Shown: one piece after another, positions 18,221 through 26,660 of the stretch
Layout of the letters: every line of letters starts with the position of its first letter
Numbering within the stretch: position 1 is the stretch's first letter
Origin: Pseudogracilibacillus sp.
Lineage (GTDB): Bacteria > Bacillota > Bacilli > Bacillales > Amphibacillaceae
Direction of reading: 5' to 3'
NCBI GenBank assembly: GCA_026169815.1
Contig: JAPFDT010000038.1
Location: 20,698 to 84,697 of the forward strand
DNA: 64,000 nucleotides
Notes under the pieces: model-generated
What the model was told of the DNA's origin: nothing
The model's database searches: none
What the model saw: only the letters and a program-made list of their open reading frames with translations
Translations under genes and position numbers: made by a program

Positions 18221-19219
18221 GTGAAAATAGGTTACAGAACTATTAAAACAGCACTAGGAACACCAATAGCAATTTCAATTGCACAATTATTCGGTGTATC
18301 AAACGTTGTATCTGCTGGTATTTTAACCATATTATGTATCCAACCATCCCGAAAGAGATCAGTAGAAAGTGCTGTACACCGCTTTTTTGCATGTTTATTA
18401 GCCATTGTTTTTTCCATTATCTTCTTTGAGTTGTTAGGTTATAACCCTTATACACTTGCTGCGCTTTTAGCAGTATTTATTCCGACAGCTGTTTTGTTGA
18501 AAATTGAAAAAGGTATTATGACTAGTACAGTAATCACTTTAAATTTATATGCTTTTGATTCGATTAAATTAAGTTTTATTTATGACCAATTACTGCTAAT
18601 CATTATTGGAATAGGGGTTGGCTTGTTAGTAAATTTATATATGCCGAGTTTAGACAAAGAATTAAAAACGTTACAACAACAACTTGAAGATAATTTTCAA
18701 ATTATTTTAAAAGAAATAACCCTTTATATCCGGGAAGAAAATATGGATTGGGATGGAAAAGAAATTTCTACTGTAAGCAACATATTAGAAGAAGCAGATG
18801 AACTTGTAGAACGCGACCGAGAAAATCATATGTTACGGGACCAGCATTCTTTTTATAATTATTTTCAAATGCGCAAAAAACAGTTTGATATTTTAAAACA
18901 AATGCTACCTTTAGTTACTCGTTTACCGGAAAAGGATAATGTGTCTGAGGAAATTGCCGTATATTTTGAAAAGTTATGTGATGCAGTTCATCCAGGTAAT
19001 ACAGCGATTATTTATTTGTATGAGTTACGAGAATTAAAAGAAGGTTTTAAGAAAAAAGAGTTACCGAAAACACAAGAAGAATTTGAAACGAGAGCTAGTT
19101 TATATCAATTGTTACATGAACTAGAAGAATATTTGAAACTAAAATATCAATATAAAAAATCAGATGTGAAAAGTCCAAGAACAAGATGGACGAAAAAAAA
19201 GAAGATGGAAAAAACGTAA
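18221..19219 (+). CDS. yqjA: Aromatic-acid exporter family membrane protein (YqjA-like)
   Basis: 332 residues: an N-terminal membrane half of about five helices (to about residue 145; ISIAQLFGVSNVVSAGILTILC) and a soluble, coiled-coil-rich C-terminal half ending in a strongly basic tail. This is the YqjA/ArAE (DUF939, fusaric-acid-resistance-like) architecture, and its place after brxB matches B. subtilis. Substrate is unknown. Start is GTG 18221 after AAAGGAG. Its last codons form one arm of a hairpin that terminates the convergent prli42 transcript. Confidence 0.82.
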   Translation: MKIGYRTIKTALGTPIAISIAQLFGVSNVVSAGILTILCIQPSRKRSVESAVHRFFACLLAIVFSIIFFELLGYNPYTLAALLAVFIPTAVLLKIEKGIMTSTVITLNLYAFDSIKLSFIYDQLLLIIIGIGVGLLVNLYMPSLDKELKTLQQQLEDNFQIILKEITLYIREENMDWDGKEISTVSNILEEADELVERDRENHMLRDQHSFYNYFQMRKKQFDILKQMLPLVTRLPEKDNVSEEIAVYFEKLCDAVHPGNTAIIYLYELRELKEGFKKKELPKTQEEFETRASLYQLLHELEEYLKLKYQYKKSDVKSPRTRWTKKKKMEKT

Positions 19220-19234
19220 TGTTATCCATCTTCT
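19200..19234 (-). terminator. Terminator of prli42 overlapping the 3' end of yqjA
   Basis: AGAAGATGG (19200-19208) pairs with CCATCTTCT (19226-19234). Read on the minus strand the stem is followed by eight T, so it serves the minus-strand gene, while its left arm is inside the yqjA coding sequence. Confidence 0.6.
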
Positions 19235-19245
19235 GCTACATTACA

Positions 19246-19383
19246 TTATAGTAAAGCGAGTCCACTTAATCCTGCAGTGAATAACGATAAAATCATGGCA
19301 ATAACCATTACATAAACAAAAAACTTTATTCTTCGTTCGCGTTTAGATTTTCTTTTTGGCGCTGATTTATGATTTTTCGACAC
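19246..19383 (-). CDS. prli42: Prli42-like stressosome-associated miniprotein
   Basis: A 45-residue protein with a very basic N terminus (about ten Lys/Arg in the first 19 residues) and one transmembrane helix (RRIKFFVYVMVIAMILSL then small residues). The C-terminal 31 residues resemble Prli42, the Listeria miniprotein that tethers the stressosome to the membrane, in length, charge pattern and the VMxIAM-L core. I use GTG 19383, preceded by AAAGGGGG; an open extension to 19446 has no site. The 14-residue basic extension is longer than the Listeria form. Confidence 0.65.
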   Translation of the reverse strand: MSKNHKSAPKRKSKRERRIKFFVYVMVIAMILSLFTAGLSGLALL

Positions 19384-19482
19384 GGTAAATCCCCCTTTAA
19401 CGCAATATCTATTATGTATTTTACCTTTAAATGATAAAATGAACAAGTATATGATTTTTGGATTAGAATGGGGGATATATTA

Positions 19483-19914
19483 ATGGGATTTGAAGAGACT
19501 CCTAAAAAAATTGCGCATATTGGTATAGCAGTCCGTGATCTAGAAGCGTCTATTCCTTTTTATACAGATTTATTAGGTATGACACTTGAAAAAATGGAAG
19601 AAGTAGAAAGTGAACAAGTAAAAGTAGCATTTATTAAAATTGGTGAATCTAGAATTGAATTATTAGAACCGTTGTCAGAAAAATCAGCAATACATAGTTT
19701 TTTAGAGAAAAAAGGGGAAGGTATTCATCATATTGCATTGGAAGTAGACAATATCGATGAACGACTCAACGATTTACAGGAAAATGGTATTCGTTTAATT
19801 AATGAACAACCAAAACAAGGTGCAGATAATGCACAAATAGCTTTTTTACATCCGAAATCAACAAATGGTGTTTTATTTGAATTATGCCAACATTCAAATG
19901 GGAAGGGGATTTAA
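19483..19914 (+). CDS. mce: Methylmalonyl-CoA epimerase (VOC family)
   Basis: 143 residues with the vicinal-oxygen-chelate fold: two beta-alpha-beta-beta-beta units, metal-ligand pattern His in KIAHIGIAVRD, Glu/His in GIHHIALEVD and a C-terminal Glu. It corresponds to yqjC of B. subtilis. The ATG at 19483 has GGGGG 7 bp upstream; the ATG at 19468 lacks a site. Its stop codon abuts the start of the carboxylase gene, so the two are translationally linked. Probable role: interconversion of methylmalonyl-CoA epimers in propionyl-CoA/branched-chain catabolism. Confidence 0.88.
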   Translation: MGFEETPKKIAHIGIAVRDLEASIPFYTDLLGMTLEKMEEVESEQVKVAFIKIGESRIELLEPLSEKSAIHSFLEKKGEGIHHIALEVDNIDERLNDLQENGIRLINEQPKQGADNAQIAFLHPKSTNGVLFELCQHSNGKGI

Positions 19915-21468
19915 ATGGAAATCTTTGATAAAATTGATGAACTTTACGATAAAAGAAGACAAGTTGAGCTCGGTGGTGGAGATGAACGAATCCAAAAACA
20001 ATATGAACGAGGTAAACTAACTGCAAGAGATAGAATTAATCATTTATTAGATGATGAATCATTTGTTGAATTAAACCCTTTCATGGAACACCGTACGACT
20101 GACTTTGGTATGGATAAAGTAGAAGCTCACGGCGAAGGTGTCGTAACAGGATATGGTAAAATTAATGGACGACCAGTTTACTTATTTTCACAAGACTTTA
20201 CTGTATTCGGTGGTGCCCTAGGTGAAATGCACGCAAAAAAAATTGCTAATGTCATGGATTTAGCAGCTAAAAGTGGTGTGCCTTTTATTGGCCTTAACGA
20301 TTCTGGTGGAGCGAGAATCCAAGAAGGTGTCGGTTCTCTAGATGGATATGGACAAATCTTCTACCGTAACTCAATTTATTCTGGAGTAATCCCTCAAATC
20401 TCAGTTATTATGGGACCAAGTGCAGGTGGAGCAGTATATTCCCCAGCGATTACAGACGTTATCATTATGGTGGAACAAACATCAAAAATGTTTATTACGG
20501 GACCAAAAGTAATTGAAACAGTAACTGGTGAAAAGATTTCAGCAGAAGATTTAGGTGGAGCAAAAGTTCACAACACGAAAAGTGGTAACGCTCATATGAG
20601 TGCTAAGACGGAAGAAGAAGCGTTAGATATGGTGAAATCTGTCTTATCTTACTTACCAAATAGCAATCAAGATATGCCACCAATTGCGGATTATCAACCA
20701 AAAGAAGATGATGATTATAATTCGGAATTATTAGAGATTGTTCCTTATGATACAACACGTCCTTATGATATTAAAAATGTTGTAAATGAAGTAGTAGATG
20801 ATGATAGCTTTTTTGAAATCCATAAAGATTTCGCTAAAAACATCGTCGTTGGATTTGCGAGAATTAAAGGACAACCTGTAGGACTAGTCTGTAATCAGCC
20901 GCGCTATATGGCTGGTGGAATTGATATTGATTCAAGTGATAAGGCAGCACGTTTTATTCGCTTCTGTGACTCGTTTAACGTCCCAATCATTACATTTGAA
21001 GATGTAACAGGGTTCTTCCCTGGTATCAAACAAGAACACGGTGGAATCATTCGACACGGTGCGAAAATTTTATATGCTTACTCTGAAGCGACAGTTCCTA
21101 AAATTACAGTCATTGTCCGTAAAGCATTTGGTGGAGCTTATGTGGCATTAAACAGTAAATCAATTGGTGCCGATTTAGTATATGCTTGGCCGAACTCTGA
21201 AGTTGCGGTAATGGGGCCAGAGGGGGCGGCAAACATAATTTTTGCTCGTGAAATTGCTGAAAGTGATAATCCAGAACAAACACGTCAAAATAAAATTGAT
21301 GAATATAAAGAGAAGTTTGCTAACCCGTATGTTGCAGCTGGTCGTGGTATGATTGATGATGTTATCGATCCACGGGATACGAGAAAATCATTAGCTCAAG
21401 CGTTAGAAATGTTATATACTAAACATGAGGAAAGACCGAAGAAAAAACACGGAAATATTCCTCTATAA
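19915..21468 (+). CDS. yqjD: Acyl-CoA carboxylase carboxyltransferase beta subunit (propionyl/methylmalonyl-CoA type)
   Basis: 517 residues with two crotonase-like carboxyltransferase domains. The acyl-CoA site shows as GLNDSGGARIQEGV and the carboxybiotin site as IVRKAFGGAYVALNSK. It matches YqjD (MmdA/PccB family). Neither a biotin carboxylase/BCCP nor a decarboxylase membrane subunit is nearby, so the partner must be encoded elsewhere, and carboxylase versus decarboxylase role is undecided. It is fused in register with mce upstream and ends at a terminator. Confidence 0.88.
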   Translation: MEIFDKIDELYDKRRQVELGGGDERIQKQYERGKLTARDRINHLLDDESFVELNPFMEHRTTDFGMDKVEAHGEGVVTGYGKINGRPVYLFSQDFTVFGGALGEMHAKKIANVMDLAAKSGVPFIGLNDSGGARIQEGVGSLDGYGQIFYRNSIYSGVIPQISVIMGPSAGGAVYSPAITDVIIMVEQTSKMFITGPKVIETVTGEKISAEDLGGAKVHNTKSGNAHMSAKTEEEALDMVKSVLSYLPNSNQDMPPIADYQPKEDDDYNSELLEIVPYDTTRPYDIKNVVNEVVDDDSFFEIHKDFAKNIVVGFARIKGQPVGLVCNQPRYMAGGIDIDSSDKAARFIRFCDSFNVPIITFEDVTGFFPGIKQEHGGIIRHGAKILYAYSEATVPKITVIVRKAFGGAYVALNSKSIGADLVYAWPNSEVAVMGPEGAANIIFAREIAESDNPEQTRQNKIDEYKEKFANPYVAAGRGMIDDVIDPRDTRKSLAQALEMLYTKHEERPKKKHGNIPL

Positions 21469-21489
21469 TATTGTATGCAGGAATTGATG

Positions 21490-21541
21490 AAAAGGACACA
21501 AAACTTACTAGATGAGATGTGAGTTTTGTTCGTCCTTTTTA
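21490..21541 (+). terminator. Terminator of the mce-yqjD unit
   Basis: AAAGGACACAAAACT pairs with AGTTTTGTTCGTCCTTT with a 2-nt bulge, followed by T-rich sequence. Confidence 0.75.
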
Positions 21542-21584
21542 TTCTGTTTTATAAATGAAACAAAAAAGGAAAGGAATGGGCAGA

Positions 21585-22718
21585 TTGATTAAACTTAATG
21601 AAGAACGTCTCGTTAATGAATTTTTAGAATTAATTCAAGTTAATTCAGAAACAAAAGATGAAGCAAACATAGCACAAGTTTTAATAGATAAATTTCAACA
21701 ATTAGGTGTAGAAGTAATAGAAGATAACGCAAAATCTATTACTGGTCATGGTGCGAACAATTTAATTTGTAATTTACAAGGAACAAATAAAGAAGCAGAT
21801 AAAATTTATTTTACCGCTCACATGGACACTGTAACACCAGGAAATAATATTAAGCCGAGTATTGAAGATGATTATATTATTTCTGATGGAACAACTATAT
21901 TAGGAGCAGATGATAAAGCAGGAATTGCCGTTATTTTAGAAGCAATTCGCGTATTAAAAGAAGAAAAAATAGAACATAGTGATCTGCAATTTGTTATTAC
22001 AGTTGGAGAAGAATCTGGATTAGTTGGAGCAAAAGCAATCGATACGTCATTATTAACTTCCGAATACGGTTATGCATTAGATAGTGACGGCGATGTTGGA
22101 AATATCGTTGTAGAAGCTCCATACCAAGCTCATATAAAAACAACTATTATTGGAAAGTCAGCACACGCTGGAGTTGCACCTGAAAAAGGGGTATCGGCAA
22201 TTACGGTAGCAGCAAATGCCGTAGCAAACATGCCTTTAGGAAGAATTGATGAAGCAACAACGGCAAATATAGGTTATTTCAAAGGTGGAAAAGCATCACA
22301 AACGAACGTTGTTTGTGATACAGTTGAAATAGTAGCAGAAGCACGTTCTTTACACGAAGAAGCTTTAACCAAACAATTAACAAACATGCAACAAGCATTT
22401 GAGCGTACTGCAAATGAGTATGGTGCTACAGCAGAAATAACGATCAAAACAATGTATCCTGGATTTAGTCACGATGCAACAGATAAAGTTGTACAAGTTG
22501 CACAACAAGCTGCACACACACTACAATTACCATGTGAACTTTTAAAAAGCGGTGGCGGAAGTGATGCTAATATATTTAACGGGCATGGTATTCCAACTGT
22601 CAATCTTTCAGTCGGTTATGAGCATATTCATACAACAGAAGAAAAAATTCATCAAAACCATTTATACAACTTAACAAAATTAGTTTTACAAATTATTATG
22701 AATGTGAATAAACAATAA
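21585..22718 (+). CDS. yqjE: M20 family peptidase YqjE (peptidase T-like)
   Basis: Zinc aminopeptidase-like M20/M28 enzyme. Metal-ligand motifs: His-Asp in TAHMDTVTPG, Asp in GADDKAGIAV, Glu-Glu in VGEESGLVGA, and a C-terminal His in the HTTEEKIH segment. A dimerisation lid domain occupies about 180-290. It matches YqjE by context (after yqjD) and sequence. I prefer TTG 21585, with AAAGGAA 8-9 bp upstream, giving 377 residues that begin like YqjE (MIKLNEERLVNEFLELIQ); ATG 21555 and ATG 21576 are in frame alternatives. Confidence 0.85.
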   Translation: MIKLNEERLVNEFLELIQVNSETKDEANIAQVLIDKFQQLGVEVIEDNAKSITGHGANNLICNLQGTNKEADKIYFTAHMDTVTPGNNIKPSIEDDYIISDGTTILGADDKAGIAVILEAIRVLKEEKIEHSDLQFVITVGEESGLVGAKAIDTSLLTSEYGYALDSDGDVGNIVVEAPYQAHIKTTIIGKSAHAGVAPEKGVSAITVAANAVANMPLGRIDEATTANIGYFKGGKASQTNVVCDTVEIVAEARSLHEEALTKQLTNMQQAFERTANEYGATAEITIKTMYPGFSHDATDKVVQVAQQAAHTLQLPCELLKSGGGSDANIFNGHGIPTVNLSVGYEHIHTTEEKIHQNHLYNLTKLVLQIIMNVNKQ

Positions 22719-22769
22719 TTTGTGCTGGATATTGCTCGCTAAAGGTAGAAGATAGAAAAGGAAGATGTA

Positions 22770-24044
22770 ATGATGGTGAAAAAAGCGAAAGTAATCTTTC
22801 ATATTGATATGAATAGCTTTTATGCTTCAGTAGAAATAGCACATAATCCAAAATTAAAAGGTAAACCTGTTGCAATTGCTGGAAATCCTGAAGAACGTAA
22901 AGGTATCATCGTTACAAGTAGTTATGAAGCAAGAGCAAAAGGGGTAAAGACAACGATGCCATTATGGCAAGCAAGAAGATTATGTCCTAACCTTATCGTC
23001 ATTCGACCAGACTTTACTAAATATCGAGCAATGTCAGCTAAAATATTTAAAACATTAGCTGATATTGCTCCAATCATTGAACCTGTTTCGATAGATGAGG
23101 GATACATTGATGTGACCGATCACCCAATACATCCGGTAGAATTAGCAAATGAAATGCAACAACGGTTATTGCAAGAATTAAACATACCATGCAGTATTGG
23201 AATTGGACCAAACAAATTTTTAGCTAAAACGGCTTCAGATTTTAAGAAACCATTAGGTATTACTATATTACGGATTCGAGATTTACCAGAAAAACTTTGG
23301 CCATTAGCAGTTGATGAGATGTATGGTATAGGTGAGAAAACAGCTGAAAAACTTAAGAATATTGACATCCATACAATTAAAGACTTAGCACAAGCTGACG
23401 TCTATACAGTAACACATGTATTAGGGATTAACGGAGAACGTTTAGTAAATCGAGCTAATGGGATTGATAGTAGAGAAGTTGATCCTGATTCAGTTAATGA
23501 ATTTAAAAGCATAGGTAATTCGCGAACATTACGAGAAGATACAACAGATATGGCAGTTATTACAACAACATTTGATTATTTAGCGGGTCGTGTTGAAGAA
23601 AGGTTACAACGTAGAGAATTAAAAGGAATGACAGTCCAATTAATGATTCGTTATGCAGATCGTCGAACCGTTACAAGAAGTAGAAAATTAAATTACTTTA
23701 TTGATGAAAAGTCATCTGTTTTAACTGTTATCAATGAGCTTTTTAAAGAACATTGGACATCAGAACCTGTACGATTATTAGGGATTACAGTACAAGATTT
23801 ATTGGAAAAAAGTGAAATTATCGAACAACTTAATTTATTTACGTATGAAGCAGAAGAAAAACGTGCTTCTATGACAGAGGCAATTCAATTGATGGAAAAG
23901 AAATATGGCTCAGACGTTTTCATTCAGCCAAAAGAACAAAGTAATGATCAAACAGAAACTGACGAAAAGATGTATCGAACAAGTTTTCAAAAAGATTTTT
24001 TAGATGATTATAAAAAACCTCATACTGATCCACAAAATGAATAA
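22770..24044 (+). CDS. dinB: DNA polymerase IV (Y-family)
   Basis: Error-prone translesion polymerase, 424 residues. Catalytic acidic motifs: Asp in VIFHIDMNSFYASVE and Asp-Glu in SIDEGYIDV. The steric-gate region, thumb HhH region (YGIGEKTAEKLKNIDIHT) and little-finger domain (240-350) follow. A beta-clamp-binding motif QLNLF sits near residue 354. It corresponds to yqjH (polYB). Adjacent ATGs at 22770 and 22773 both suit the AAGGAAG site. No SOS box is evident upstream. Confidence 0.92.
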   Translation: MMVKKAKVIFHIDMNSFYASVEIAHNPKLKGKPVAIAGNPEERKGIIVTSSYEARAKGVKTTMPLWQARRLCPNLIVIRPDFTKYRAMSAKIFKTLADIAPIIEPVSIDEGYIDVTDHPIHPVELANEMQQRLLQELNIPCSIGIGPNKFLAKTASDFKKPLGITILRIRDLPEKLWPLAVDEMYGIGEKTAEKLKNIDIHTIKDLAQADVYTVTHVLGINGERLVNRANGIDSREVDPDSVNEFKSIGNSRTLREDTTDMAVITTTFDYLAGRVEERLQRRELKGMTVQLMIRYADRRTVTRSRKLNYFIDEKSSVLTVINELFKEHWTSEPVRLLGITVQDLLEKSEIIEQLNLFTYEAEEKRASMTEAIQLMEKKYGSDVFIQPKEQSNDQTETDEKMYRTSFQKDFLDDYKKPHTDPQNE

Positions 24045-24086
24045 GTAGATAACAATATACATTTGTACCTTGTTATCTACTTTTAA
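24043..24086. terminator. Bidirectional terminator between dinB and the aldehyde dehydrogenase gene
   Basis: AAGTAGATAACAA (24043-24055) pairs perfectly with TTGTTATCTACTT (24070-24082), followed by TT and an AT-rich tail. Confidence 0.8.
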
Positions 24087-24109
24087 TATTTAAACAGATA
24101 AACTTCTAT

Positions 24110-25471
24110 TTATTTAAATAACTTCTCGGCAATTTTAAATGCTAATTTTCCTCCAGGATAACGAATAGGTATATCAAAGGTTGTTGATTGTGTTAAAATG
24201 CTCTTTGCATGTGAGAATGTCTCAAAACTAGCATGTCCATGGTAAGCTCCCATTCCACTTGAGCCTACTCCTCCAAATGGTAGATGAGGATTTGCTAAAT
24301 GGTAAAGGGTATCATTCATACAACCACCACCAAATGATAATGAATTTAGAATTATTTCTTGATTTTTATTAGAAGAACCAAAATAATAAAGCGCAAGTGG
24401 TTTTTCGTAGTTTTGTATTTGTTTAATCACATCGTCTATTTGTTTGAAAGACATAAGTGGAAGTAATGGACCAAATATTTCATCTTCCATAATCGGATCA
24501 TACCAAGTAATATCTTCAATTAAAGTAGGAGCAATTTTTAAATCTTGTTCGTTCACTTCTCCTCCTGTAATAATAGTTCCTGTTTCTAGTAACTTTTCTA
24601 GTCGCTTGAAATGTTGGTAATTAACAATTTTTACATAGTCTTTATTTTCAAGTGGCTTATTACCATATAATTTTCTTATTTGTTTTTTCATTTCTTTAAT
24701 TAACTTTGGATATATATCGACATGAGCATATACATAATCTGGAGCAACACAAGTTTGGCCTGCATTCGTGAATTTCCCCCAGACGAGCCGCTTAGCCGTA
24801 AGTTTAATATTACAATCTTTGTCAACAATCGCTGGGCTTTTACCACCAAGCTCTAATGTTACAGGTGTTAAATATTGACTAGCTTTTTCCATAACAATTT
24901 TACCGACATTTGTACTCCCTGTGAAAAAGATATAATCAAATCGTTCATTTAACAACTGTTGATTAACATCCACGCCACCTTCCACTACTGTAATAAATTG
25001 TGAATCAAACGTTTCTTGAAACATTTTATAGAGTAGTTTAGATGTGTGAATCGCATGTTCGGAAGGTTTTAAAACGACTGTATTTCCAGCTGCGATTGCT
25101 CCAATAATAGGGGCGATTGCAAGTTGGATAGGATAGTTCCATGGTGCAATAACGAGTACTGTTCCATATGGTTCATACATAATTTCATTTGTCGTTCCTG
25201 TATGTGTAAATGGAGTAGGTACTTTTTGTGTTTTCATCCATGATTTTAAATGTTTTAAGGTAAAGTCGATTTCGGTATAAAGAATGCCGAGTTCTGTTGT
25301 TAGCGTTTCGTGTTTAGATTTATTTAAATCAGCACGTAATACTTCATATATTTCCGCTTCATACCGTTTTAACATTGCTTTTAAAGTTTGTAATTGTTCT
25401 TTTCTGAATGAATAAGGTTTAGTTGCTCCACTATAGAAAAAGGTTTTTTGTTCATTGATTAATTTATTCAT
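24110..25471 (-). CDS. NAD(P)-dependent aldehyde dehydrogenase (YwdH/class 3-like)
   Basis: 453 residues, the short class-3 type without a C-terminal extension. Motifs: PWNYPIQLAIAPIIGAIAAGNTV region (coenzyme binding), FTGSTNVGK, general-base Glu in TLELGGKSPAIV, and catalytic Cys in NAGQTCVAPDY. The C terminus ends with a hydrophobic/basic stretch. Likely oxidises medium or long fatty or aromatic aldehydes; the substrate cannot be told. It stands alone on the minus strand between dinB and rnz, with an AAAAGGAG site before the ATG. Confidence 0.87.
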   Translation of the reverse strand: MNKLINEQKTFFYSGATKPYSFRKEQLQTLKAMLKRYEAEIYEVLRADLNKSKHETLTTELGILYTEIDFTLKHLKSWMKTQKVPTPFTHTGTTNEIMYEPYGTVLVIAPWNYPIQLAIAPIIGAIAAGNTVVLKPSEHAIHTSKLLYKMFQETFDSQFITVVEGGVDVNQQLLNERFDYIFFTGSTNVGKIVMEKASQYLTPVTLELGGKSPAIVDKDCNIKLTAKRLVWGKFTNAGQTCVAPDYVYAHVDIYPKLIKEMKKQIRKLYGNKPLENKDYVKIVNYQHFKRLEKLLETGTIITGGEVNEQDLKIAPTLIEDITWYDPIMEDEIFGPLLPLMSFKQIDDVIKQIQNYEKPLALYYFGSSNKNQEIILNSLSFGGGCMNDTLYHLANPHLPFGGVGSSGMGAYHGHASFETFSHAKSILTQSTTFDIPIRYPGGKLAFKIAEKLFK

Positions 25472-25564
25472 CTAAAAAAACTCCTTTTATTTTTCCGTTA
25501 TCATCATTATCCTATTCACTAATTATCGTTTCTTTAAACATTATAATTGAGTCAATTACTACTA

Positions 25565-26485
25565 TCATTTAATATTGTATTCATAAAAATCATGAGCAAT
25601 AAATGTGTTTGGAAAAATAGTTTGTGCTTCTTCGAGAAGAACCGCTTCATCTCCTTTTTGATAACGGGATGAAATGTGAGTTAAAATTAGTGCACCTACA
25701 TTTGCATCTTTAGCTAATAATGCAGCTTGTTTCGTCGTACTATGATTATATTTATAAGCAAGATCTTCTTTATCAGCGGAAAAAGTAGCTTCGTGAACAA
25801 CTACGTCTACATCTTGAATGAATGATGCTTGCTGTGGGACATATTTCGTATCACCGAATATAGCTAGCTTTTTTCCTTTTTTATCGGCACCTAAAAAATC
25901 TTTACGATATAAAATAGTGCCATCCTCTAGTGTTGTTTGTTCATTGTCTTTAATTTCTCTGTAAATCGGACCAGGTTTGATGCCCAAGTCTTTTAGTTTT
26001 TGCACGTGTAATTCTCCGAGTTTATCTTTTTCCGTTACACGATATGCTAGTGAAAAAACACCATGGTCTAACAATTCAACATCTACAACAAATTGATCGT
26101 CTTCAAATATAGATGTTGCCTCTGTAATTTCAACAAATTCAATAGGATAAGCTAGATGAGTATCTGTTACTTGTAAACTTGTCTCAACAAATTGTTTTAT
26201 CCCTAAAGGGCCGTAAATAGTTAATGTATCATCTCCACCTAAAAACGAGCGACTACTAATTAAACCTGGTAATCCAAAAATATGATCACCGTGTAAATGG
26301 GTAATAAATATTTTGTTAATTTTTCGAGGTTTTAAACTTGTATGTAATATTTGGTGTTGTGTCGCTTCGCCGCAATCAAAAAGCCATAGTTCGTTATTGG
26401 CATTCGCTGTATTTAGTACAATGGCGGAAACATTACGTTCCTTTGATGGAATGCCAGCTCCCGTTCCTAAAAAAGTTAATTTCAT
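25565..26485 (-). CDS. rnz: Ribonuclease Z (tRNA 3'-processing)
   Basis: Removes 3' trailers from tRNA precursors that lack encoded CCA. 306 residues of the metallo-beta-lactamase fold: His63, His65, Asp67 and His68 in THLHGDHIFGLPG, then GDT and HEATF motifs, an exosite arm between, and the final His in THISSRY. Positions match B. subtilis Rnz exactly. It is divergent from mutS (175 bp apart). In B. subtilis it lies near zwf, so this is a rearranged neighbourhood. Confidence 0.95.
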   Translation of the reverse strand: MKLTFLGTGAGIPSKERNVSAIVLNTANANNELWLFDCGEATQHQILHTSLKPRKINKIFITHLHGDHIFGLPGLISSRSFLGGDDTLTIYGPLGIKQFVETSLQVTDTHLAYPIEFVEITEATSIFEDDQFVVDVELLDHGVFSLAYRVTEKDKLGELHVQKLKDLGIKPGPIYREIKDNEQTTLEDGTILYRKDFLGADKKGKKLAIFGDTKYVPQQASFIQDVDVVVHEATFSADKEDLAYKYNHSTTKQAALLAKDANVGALILTHISSRYQKGDEAVLLEEAQTIFPNTFIAHDFYEYNIK

Positions 26486-26660
26486 ATCATAGTCTCCTCA
26501 GATACTTTCTTACGTTTATAATAGCATGATACCATTTTCATTAATTAAATTATATATGTTTTATTCTGAGGTTGCGACTTAAAACATTACTATATATCTT
26601 CTCCTAATAGTTCTATGTTATAATAACTGTAGTATGATACGATTTTTGGAGGATTACAAT

